Positions 57,261-64,000 of a stretch of DNA of 64,000 nucleotides are shown here, piece after piece. The stretch spans positions 2,170,001 to 2,234,000 of the forward strand of contig CP160629.1 in the NCBI GenBank assembly GCA_038993745.2, in the 5' to 3' direction. Source of the DNA: Aliivibrio fischeri. Lineage in GTDB: Bacteria; Pseudomonadota; Gammaproteobacteria; Enterobacterales; Vibrionaceae. Numbering within the stretch: the first letter of the stretch is position 1; each line of letters opens with the position of its first letter. The notes beneath the pieces are model-generated. The model was not told the DNA's origin, made no database searches, and worked only from the letters and a program-made list of their open reading frames with translations. Made by a program: the position numbers and the translations under genes.

Positions 57261-60200
57261 CTAGTTAAATTCAAGCTCGACTTGTTGTTCGCCAAGCAAC
57301 GACTTTAAATCATCCATCAGTTGGTCGGTTGGCGTTACTCGCCATTCTGTCCCTAAGACCAACTTCACTCGAGCATCTGCTCGTTGATAATATACGTTGA
57401 CCGGAACTGTCCCTGCCCGGTTAGGCTCTAGTATTTGACTAAAGCGCTCAAAAAATTGGTTATTAATTTGAGATTCGGTTACCGATACGGATAACCCACG
57501 TGCATACTTTTCGCGCGCATCGCCCAATGACATCACTTCACGGGCAGACATTTTAAGCCCACCATTGAAATCATCAAAGCTGACCTGTCCAGAAACAAGG
57601 ACTATTTTATCAGTTTCTAGTAAATCTGCGTATCGATCAAGCGCATCTGAGAACAACATCACTTCCATTCGGCCAGATCTGTCGTCTAACGTCATTAAAC
57701 CAATACGTGTCCCACGTTTAGTGGTCATTACTCTAGCAGCTATTACTAAGCCTGCAACTGTTACCGTTTGATCGCGTCGAGTTACGTGAGCATCGTTCAA
57801 ACGCCATGTCGTATACCGAGACAACTCTTTAATATACGCATTAACAGGGTGACCTGTTAAATAAAGCCCTAATGTTTCTCTTTCCCCTTCTAGCCACACT
57901 TTCTCTGGCCATTTAGGGACATGAATATACGCTTGTTCTACTTCTTCAGGTGCTTGAGTTAATACACCAAACATATCAGATTGACCAAAAGACTCCGCCT
58001 GATGGTGTTGACCCGCTGCTTTCATCGCATCATCCAATGATGCCATTAATGCAGCTCGGTGTGGTCCTAGTCTATCTAATGCTCCAGCACGGATCAGTTT
58101 TTCAACTACTCGTTTATTGGTTTTCTTAGTATCGATACGAGCACAGAAATCAAATAAGTCTCTAAAGTGACCACCTTTGTTTCTTGCTTCAATAATATTT
58201 TCAATTGGGCCTTCACCAACCCCTTTAATCGCACCAATGCCGTAAACAATCGCGCCTTTCTCATCAACGTTAAAACGATACAAACCAGAGTTAACATCCG
58301 GTGGTAACACGGTTAATTTCATACGGAAACACTCATCAACAAGACCAATGATCTTATCCGTGTTATCCATATCCGCCGTCATTACCGCAGCCATAAACTC
58401 TGCTGGATAATGTGTTTTTAACCATAATGTTTGATAAGAAACTAAAGCATAAGCCGCTGAGTGAGATTTGTTAAAACCATAGCCTGCGAATTTTTCTACT
58501 AAGTCGAAGATTTTCATCGACAATTCGCCATCAACACCGTTTTTCTCAGCACCTTCTTTAAAAGTACCACGCTGCTTGGCCATTTCTTCTGGTTTTTTCT
58601 TACCCATTGCACGACGAAGCATATCCGCGCCACCTAGCGTATAACCCGCTAAGATCTGTGCAATCTGCATAACTTGTTCTTGATACAAGATAATGCCGTA
58701 AGTAGGTTCTAACGTCTCTTTTAACGATTCGTGCTGCCATGTTGCATCAGGGTAAGATACTTCTTCTCGACCATGTTTACGGTCAATAAAGTTATCTACC
58801 ATGCCTGATTGAAGCGGACCAGGACGGAAAAGAGCTACCAGTGCGATGATATCTTCAAAACAGTCCGGTTGAAGACGTTTAATCAGATCTTTCATACCTC
58901 GAGATTCCAATTGGAATACCGCGGTTGTTTCTGAATTTTGTAATAAATTAAATGATGCTTGATCTTCGAGAGAAATGGATTCAATTCGAACTGGCTCTTT
59001 ACCCTCTCTTTCAAGTCGAGGGTTAATTAGCCCTAATGCCCAATCAATGATAGTTAGCGTTCTTAACCCTAAGAAGTCAAACTTAACTAGACCAGCAGTT
59101 TCAACGTCATTTTTATCAAATTGAGTTACAGGGAAATGGCCATCAGCATCACAATACAAAGGAGCAAAGTCTGTGATTGTCGTTGGTGATATTACAACAC
59201 CACCGGCGTGCTTACCTGCGTTTCGAGTACAACCTTCAAGAATACGACACATGTCGATCAGAGCTTTTACTTCTTCATCTGCATTATACAGTTCTGGAAG
59301 TTGAGGCTCGGCTTCAAATGCTTTAGCTAGTGTCATTCCAGGATCAGATGGAACTAACTTCGAAATACGGTCAACAAAACCGTAAGGGTGCCCAAGCACT
59401 CGCCCAACATCGCGAATTACCGCTTTTGCTGCCATGGTACCAAAGGTGATAATTTGAGATACCGCATCACGACCATACATTTCAGCTACGTGATCAATAA
59501 CCTGATCTCGTTTATCCATACAAAAATCGATATCGAAATCGGGCATAGATACACGTTCTGGGTTCAAGAAACGTTCAAAAAGAAGATCGTATTCAAGAGG
59601 ATCAAGGTCTGTAATATCTAATGCATAAGCAACAAGAGAACCAGCACCTGAACCACGACCTGGGCCAACAGGGATTGCATTATCTTTTGACCATTGAATG
59701 AACTCCATTACAATCAAGAAATAACCAGGGAATCCCATTTGGTTGATTACATCTAATTCAATCTGTAAACGGTCATCGTATTCAGGTCGGCGTTCTAAAC
59801 GTACTTTCTCATCAGGAAATAAAAACGCCAAACGTCTTTCTAAGCCTTCTTGAGATTTCTTAACAAGAAAGTCTTCAATTTTCATCCCTTCAGTAGGGAA
59901 ATTCGGTAGGAAATACTCACCTAAGCGTACCGTTACATTACAACGCTTAGCAATTTCAACACTGTTCTCTAATGCCTCTGGAATGTCTGAAAATAATTCG
60001 CACATTTCATCTTCAGAACGTAAGTATTGTTGATCACTGTATAATTTAGGTCGACGAGGGTCTTCTAATGTAAAGCCATCATGAATCGCAACACGAATCT
60101 CATGAGCATCAAAATCATCGGCCTTTATAAAACGAACATCATTGGTTGCAACAACAGGTAAGTTTTCTTTTTCCGCTAATTCAACCGCAAAATGAAGATA

Positions 60201-60740
60201 GCTTTCTTCATCTGCTCGACCTGTACGCGTTAACTCTAAATAATAATGTTCAGGAAAATGCGTTTGATAAAATTCAACACACTCATTAACGAGTTCTTTA
60301 TTTCCTTTTAATAACGCTTTACCAACATCACCACTTTTACCACCAGAAAGCAGGATTAACCCTTCTTTATGGTTAACCAACCACTCTTTGTCCATTACCG
60401 GAGTGTGCTGAACATGACCTCGTTGATAGGCTTCAGAGATTAATAAAGTCAGGTTTTTATAACCTTCATTATTTTTTGCAAGTACCGTTAAATTAAATAG
60501 CTCATTGCCAAACTCTTGGGATTGAACTTTAAAGTCAGCACCAATAATCGGTTTGACTCCTGCGCCATGAGCAGCAAAATAATACTTAACTAAACCACAT
60601 AAATTGGTAAAGTCAGTCAATGCCATTGCAGGCATACCAAGTTCACCGACTTTTTTTACCAATGGTGGTACTTTAGATAAGCCATCCACCATTGAGAAGT
60701 CACTATGAACTCTTAAATGTACGAATTTAGGTTCAGACAT
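57261..60740 (-). CDS. dnaE: DNA polymerase III alpha subunit
   Basis: A 1159-aa replicative polymerase. N-terminal PHP domain ([15 protein letters not shown]), palm with catalytic Asp pair in [11 protein letters not shown] (about residue 400), fingers with [19 protein letters not shown], helix-hairpin-helix, OB fold and C-terminal tau-binding domain. Its ATG overlaps the rnhB stop by one base. Length is that of E. coli DnaE (1160). Confidence 0.98.
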   Translation of the reverse strand: MSEPKFVHLRVHSDFSMVDGLSKVPPLVKKVGELGMPAMALTDFTNLCGLVKYYFAAHGAGVKPIIGADFKVQSQEFGNELFNLTVLAKNNEGYKNLTLLISEAYQRGHVQHTPVMDKEWLVNHKEGLILLSGGKSGDVGKALLKGNKELVNECVEFYQTHFPEHYYLELTRTGRADEESYLHFAVELAEKENLPVVATNDVRFIKADDFDAHEIRVAIHDGFTLEDPRRPKLYSDQQYLRSEDEMCELFSDIPEALENSVEIAKRCNVTVRLGEYFLPNFPTEGMKIEDFLVKKSQEGLERRLAFLFPDEKVRLERRPEYDDRLQIELDVINQMGFPGYFLIVMEFIQWSKDNAIPVGPGRGSGAGSLVAYALDITDLDPLEYDLLFERFLNPERVSMPDFDIDFCMDKRDQVIDHVAEMYGRDAVSQIITFGTMAAKAVIRDVGRVLGHPYGFVDRISKLVPSDPGMTLAKAFEAEPQLPELYNADEEVKALIDMCRILEGCTRNAGKHAGGVVISPTTITDFAPLYCDADGHFPVTQFDKNDVETAGLVKFDFLGLRTLTIIDWALGLINPRLEREGKEPVRIESISLEDQASFNLLQNSETTAVFQLESRGMKDLIKRLQPDCFEDIIALVALFRPGPLQSGMVDNFIDRKHGREEVSYPDATWQHESLKETLEPTYGIILYQEQVMQIAQILAGYTLGGADMLRRAMGKKKPEEMAKQRGTFKEGAEKNGVDGELSMKIFDLVEKFAGYGFNKSHSAAYALVSYQTLWLKTHYPAEFMAAVMTADMDNTDKIIGLVDECFRMKLTVLPPDVNSGLYRFNVDEKGAIVYGIGAIKGVGEGPIENIIEARNKGGHFRDLFDFCARIDTKKTNKRVVEKLIRAGALDRLGPHRAALMASLDDAMKAAGQHHQAESFGQSDMFGVLTQAPEEVEQAYIHVPKWPEKVWLEGERETLGLYLTGHPVNAYIKELSRYTTWRLNDAHVTRRDQTVTVAGLVIAARVMTTKRGTRIGLMTLDDRSGRMEVMLFSDALDRYADLLETDKIVLVSGQVSFDDFNGGLKMSAREVMSLGDAREKYARGLSVSVTESQINNQFFERFSQILEPNRAGTVPVNVYYQRADARVKLVLGTEWRVTPTDQLMDDLKSLLGEQQVELEFN

Positions 60741-61363
60741 TATTCAATCCCTAAAACGCGTTTTACAGGTTTAAAACTTCGGCGATGCTCAGAAATAACA
60801 CCGTGCTCTTCAATTGCTTCAAAGTGTGCTTTTGTCGGGTAGCCTTTGTGCTTCGCAAAGCCATATTGAGGATAAGCTTTATCTAGCTCCTCCATCTCTC
60901 TATCACGAGTAACCTTTGCAATAATGGATGCAGCGCTGATCTCTTGAACACGTAAGTCCCCTTTTACTACAGCAAGCCCTGCCATTGGTAATTCAGGCAC
61001 TTTATTACCATCAATTAATGCAAAATCAGGGGTAATATTAAGACCTGCAACCGCTCTTTGCATAGCAACCATAGTCGCTTGAAGAATATTTAATTCATCA
61101 ATCTCATGCGCTTCACAACGACCTAATGACCACGCTAATGCTTTTTCTTGAATTTCAGGAAATAGCAACTCACGCTTTTTATCCGTTAATTTCTTAGAAT
61201 CGGTTAACCCTTCAATTGGGTTATTAGGATCCAAAATAACCGCAGCGGTCACAACGGCTCCGACTAAAGGGCCACGACCAACTTCATCAACTCCAGCGAA
61301 AAGTTGATATCCTTCTGGATACTCAAATGGCGGTAATTCTTTTGATTCTGCTTTTTTTGTCAT
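60740..61363 (-). CDS. rnhB: Ribonuclease HII
   Basis: A 207-aa enzyme that nicks at ribonucleotides in [18 protein letters not shown] carries the first catalytic Asp/Glu pair, then [18 protein letters not shown] and [16 protein letters not shown]. Tightly packed: four bases after lpxB and one-base overlap with dnaE. Confidence 0.97.
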   Translation of the reverse strand: MTKKAESKELPPFEYPEGYQLFAGVDEVGRGPLVGAVVTAAVILDPNNPIEGLTDSKKLTDKKRELLFPEIQEKALAWSLGRCEAHEIDELNILQATMVAMQRAVAGLNITPDFALIDGNKVPELPMAGLAVVKGDLRVQEISAASIIAKVTRDREMEELDKAYPQYGFAKHKGYPTKAHFEAIEEHGVISEHRRSFKPVKRVLGIE

Positions 61364-61367
61364 CTGG

Positions 61368-62519
61368 TTATTCTGCTGTTTCTTTATTAATTAGGCGTAA
61401 TACGGCATTGGCAGCTTGTTTATCTGCATCTTTTCTAATCCATTGATGCATTTCGGTGAATTTTTCAATTAATTCACGATTATCATTATTTAATACTTTT
61501 TCCATTGCGGGATAAAGAAAATCTGGATGACACTCTTCTTGAATAAACTCTTGAACCAGCTCTTTTCCTGCCAATACATTAGGAAGCGAGACAAATTCAG
61601 TAATCGATAGTTTTTGAGCTATCCATCCCGTAAGTTTATTCACTTGATAACCCACGACCATTGGGCGCTTAACAAGCATACATTCTAAAGCAACCGTACC
61701 TGAAGCAAGTAACACGGCATCAGCTGCAGTCATCACATTTCGAGCTGTATCTTGAATAATAACAAAATCAAGCTCTGGTGCCGTTGCTTTCCAAATGGTT
61801 TCAAATTGCTCACGGCGTTTTTCATTTACCGCTGCAACAACAAAGCCCATGTTGGGATGCTGCTTATGGATGCGCTGACAAGTTTCAATAAAGGGTTTGG
61901 CTATTAATGCTACTTCACCACCACGACTTCCTGGCAATACAGCAAGCCATTCACGCTCTTGCTCTAAACCTAATAAATCACGAGCGGCAATTTTATCCGT
62001 TTCCATTGGAATAGCATCAGCTAATGTATGACCAATAAACTCACAAGCTACATTGTATTTATCATAAAATGCTTTTTCAAAAGGCAGAAAGGCTAATACA
62101 AGATCCGTAGCAGCATCGATTTTAAAAATACGCTTTGGTCGCCATGCCCATACTGATGGACTAACGTAATGAACCGTTTTAATACCGTTATCTTTTAGTG
62201 TTTTTTCAAGACGAAGATTAAAATCAGGGGCATCGATACCAATGAATACGTCCGGTGGATTTTGAGTGAAGTAACGTACTAGTTCTGCTTTTACCTTCAA
62301 TAAACGAGGTAAGCGACCAAGCACTTCGACCAATCCCATTACGGCTAACTCTTCCATATCAAATAAAGAATCACAGCCTTGAGCTATCATCTTAGGTCCA
62401 CCGATCCCAACGAACTCTGCATCTGGATATTGTGCTTTAATTGACTTAATAAAGCCTTCACCTAGAGTGTCTCCAGATAATTCACCTGCAACAATTCCGA
62501 TTCGTAATGGTTTGGTCAT
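61368..62519 (-). CDS. lpxB: Lipid-A-disaccharide synthase
   Basis: A 383-aa GT19 glycosyltransferase that joins UDP-diacylglucosamine and lipid X at the inner membrane. N-terminal [15 protein letters not shown], then [14 protein letters not shown] and the C-terminal [19 protein letters not shown] motif. A hairpin lies between lpxA and lpxB (62537-62558), so coupling may be partial. Followed at four bases by rnhB. Confidence 0.97.
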   Translation of the reverse strand: MTKPLRIGIVAGELSGDTLGEGFIKSIKAQYPDAEFVGIGGPKMIAQGCDSLFDMEELAVMGLVEVLGRLPRLLKVKAELVRYFTQNPPDVFIGIDAPDFNLRLEKTLKDNGIKTVHYVSPSVWAWRPKRIFKIDAATDLVLAFLPFEKAFYDKYNVACEFIGHTLADAIPMETDKIAARDLLGLEQEREWLAVLPGSRGGEVALIAKPFIETCQRIHKQHPNMGFVVAAVNEKRREQFETIWKATAPELDFVIIQDTARNVMTAADAVLLASGTVALECMLVKRPMVVGYQVNKLTGWIAQKLSITEFVSLPNVLAGKELVQEFIQEECHPDFLYPAMEKVLNNDNRELIEKFTEMHQWIRKDADKQAANAVLRLINKETAE

Positions 62520-62536
62520 ACTTACTCCAAATAAAA

Positions 62537-62558
62537 AAGGCCTACATGAATAGGCCTT
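62537..62558. terminator. Hairpin between lpxA and lpxB
   Basis: AAGGCCTA / TAGGCCTT with a 6-base loop and T6 on the minus strand. Shaped like an intrinsic terminator inside a cluster usually thought of as one operon. Confidence 0.75.
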
Positions 62559-62587
62559 ATATACTTTAACTGTTTTTAATGCCGTTA

Positions 62588-63376
62588 TTAACGAATAATA
62601 CCGCGCGTTGATTTCTCAAACAAATCTAAGAAGCCTTGAAGAACAGGAAACGCTTCAATTTCTTTGTTTATTTCAACTTTTGCTTCTTCTAACGTATTAC
62701 CGTTACGGTAAAGTGCTTTATAAGCGCGACGAATTGCATGGATTTCAGCTTTTTCAAAACCACGACGTTTTAAGCCTTCGATATTAATACCAAACGGTTT
62801 ACAGTGGTTACCTTGTGCCATCACAAATGGAGGTACATCTTGAACAACAACGGAAGCACCACCGATAAAGCTATGAGCACCTACCGTACAGAACTGATGA
62901 ACAGGTGACAATGCAGAAACAATAGCAAAGTCTTCAACCGTTACATGACCCGCTAGTGTCGCGTTATTACCCATAATGATGTTGTCACCAACAACACAGT
63001 CATGAGCAATATGTACATTAACACAAAGTAAGTTATCGCTACCGACTGTAGTTACCCCGCGGTCTTGAACTGTACCACGGTGAATTTGAACACTTTCACG
63101 AATCACATTACGGTCACCGATAACAACTGTTGTTGCTTCGCCACCATATTTCTTGTCTTGGCTTTCTTCACCGATAATTGCAAAAGCAAAAATACGGTTA
63201 TCTTTACCAATCGTTGTATCACCTTTGATTACAACGTGTGACATCACTTCCGTACCTTCACCAATCGTTACATTACCAGAAATGTAAGTAAATGGACCAA
63301 CTGATACATTAGCTTCGATCGTTACGTTACCTTCAATAACAGCTGATGGGTGAATCTTAGCAGTTTCATGAATCAT
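62588..63376 (-). CDS. lpxA: UDP-N-acetylglucosamine acyltransferase
   Basis: A 262-aa trimeric left-handed beta-helix enzyme for the first step of lipid A synthesis. Hexapeptide repeats run from [19 protein letters not shown] to about residue 185, with the catalytic His in [16 protein letters not shown] 63376 gives the usual [10 protein letters not shown] and lies two bases after the fabZ stop; the longer frame would overlap fabZ. Confidence 0.97.
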   Translation of the reverse strand: MIHETAKIHPSAVIEGNVTIEANVSVGPFTYISGNVTIGEGTEVMSHVVIKGDTTIGKDNRIFAFAIIGEESQDKKYGGEATTVVIGDRNVIRESVQIHRGTVQDRGVTTVGSDNLLCVNVHIAHDCVVGDNIIMGNNATLAGHVTVEDFAIVSALSPVHQFCTVGAHSFIGGASVVVQDVPPFVMAQGNHCKPFGINIEGLKRRGFEKAEIHAIRRAYKALYRNGNTLEEAKVEINKEIEAFPVLQGFLDLFEKSTRGIIR

Positions 63377-63378
63377 AA

Positions 63379-63831
63379 TTAAAACTCTCGTCTTGCACAC
63401 TTAAGCTCAGCAGAACATACAACTTCGCCATCTACTTTTGCTACACCGTTAAATAGTGCGATACCACGACGATCTTTAATAAATTCAACTTCAAGAACCA
63501 GTTGATCACCTGGTACTACTGGTTTACGGAATTTTGCTTTATCGATACTTGCAAAGTAGTACAGTTCATTCTCAGCAGGAGCTCCGAATGATTTAAAAGC
63601 CAATAAACCTGTTGCTTGAGCCATTGCTTCAAGAATTAATACACCAGGGAAAATAGGCATCTGTGGGAAGTGACCTGTAAATTGAGGTTCATTTACAGAC
63701 ACATTCTTGATCGCGTGTAAGTATTTCTCTTCTTCGAAATCAGTTACTCGGTCAACCAATAGAAATGGGTAACGATGAGGTAGCAACTCTTGGATTTCAG
63801 TAATATTTAATGTTTTATTTTCACGAGTCAA
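63379..63831 (-). CDS. fabZ: 3-hydroxyacyl-ACP dehydratase FabZ
   Basis: A 150-aa hot-dog fold dehydratase of fatty acid synthesis. Catalytic His in [11 protein letters not shown] and Glu in [12 protein letters not shown] place the start at TTG 63831 (product beginning [20 protein letters not shown]) because AGGA lies eight bases upstream and no ATG is suitable. Between lpxD and lpxA as in other gammaproteobacteria. Confidence 0.95.
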
Positions 63832-63905
63832 AATAGTATTCCTGTAAAACAATATCGTATCTGAGCAATAGTGTAGCTCAAATAGAGTAATAATAGATAG
63901 AAAAA

Positions 63906-63924
63906 GGTCTGCAAAATGCAGACC
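63906..63924. terminator. Hairpin between lpxD and fabZ
   Basis: GGTCTGC / GCAGACC with loop AAAAT and T5 on the minus strand, just downstream of the lpxD end. Confidence 0.75.
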
Positions 63925-63958
63925 AATACTTATTTATTAGAATGTAGTGAAGTTAATA

Positions 63959-64000
63959 CTAATCGACTAACTTTTTCTCAACTGCTTTTAATCGCTTGTT
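63959..64000 (-). CDS. lpxD: C-terminal end of probable lpxD (partial)
   Basis: Only the last 13 codons are inside the window; they read NKRLKAVEKKLVD before a TAG stop at 63959-63961. A lysine-rich helical tail fits the C-terminal extension of LpxD, and the conserved lpxD-fabZ-lpxA order supports the call. The assignment rests on synteny. Confidence 0.55.
   Translation of the reverse strand, partial: NKRLKAVEKKLVD

Overview
The window is a piece of core chromosome from a low-GC member of the Vibrionaceae, most likely Aliivibrio (fischeri/logei/salmonicida group). This rests on recalled gene order and protein similarity, not on a search. Blocks typical of Vibrio chromosome 1 are visible: porin-ligA-zipA // cysZ-cysK-ptsHI-crr; napFDABC // narQP; dapE // bamC-dapA // gcvR-bcp-perM-bepA; uraA // upp // purMN; fadE; dnaQ-rnhA-yafS-gloB-mltD; and lpxD-fabZ-lpxA-lpxB-rnhB-dnaE-accA-tilS. 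No rRNA, tRNA, insertion sequence, prophage, integron or CRISPR array was seen.

Layout. 1-4.1 kb: the 3' end of an AT-rich TPR membrane protein, a 57-aa secreted peptide, gltX and a lipoprotein. 4.1-7.5 kb: two tandem, nearly identical porins sharing leader and terminator structures. 7.5-16.7 kb: ligA, zipA, cysZ, cysK, ptsH-ptsI-crr and a Dyp-type peroxidase. 16.8-18.3 kb: small yfeZ-like and hypothetical genes. 18.3-25.7 kb: the periplasmic nitrate reductase operon, divergent from its NarQ/NarP two-component regulators. 25.8-31.2 kb: a winged-helix protein, an orphan PAAR spike protein, yffB-dapE, an M15 peptidase and dapA-bamC. 31.5-37.7 kb: gcvR, bcp, a PerM-like permease, a TusA-like protein, bepA, arsC-like, DUF2069 and DUF2066 genes. 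37.9-41.9 kb: pyrimidine and purine genes (uraA, upp, purM, purN). 41.9-46.5 kb: yafJ, gmhA and fadE. 46.6-54.8 kb: TIGR03503, dnaQ, rnhA, yafS, gloB, mltD, a Yip1-like protein, yafD, glnB and a cytochrome c. 54.8-64 kb: the lipid A / fatty acid / replication cluster.

Main structural observation. Eight genes (cysZ, ptsI, the DUF2956 gene, a winged-helix gene, the PAAR gene, an M15 peptidase, a perM-like gene and a DUF2066 gene) are broken as read. In every one a single added base in a homopolymer run restores the full-length family protein. All eight changes are deletions and one gene is ptsI, so I read this as systematic base-call error more than real gene decay.

Most interesting candidate biology. 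Both porin leaders carry a stem-loop whose 10-bp stems differ completely in sequence but are each perfectly paired, around an almost identical loop. This looks like a conserved cis-acting RNA element. The ptsH leader also carries a long inverted repeat. Regulatory sites that can be read directly include FNR- and NarP-type sites between napF and narQ, a PurR box before purM, a FadR-type site before fadE and CRP-like sites before both porins. I did not find a novel multi-gene system.
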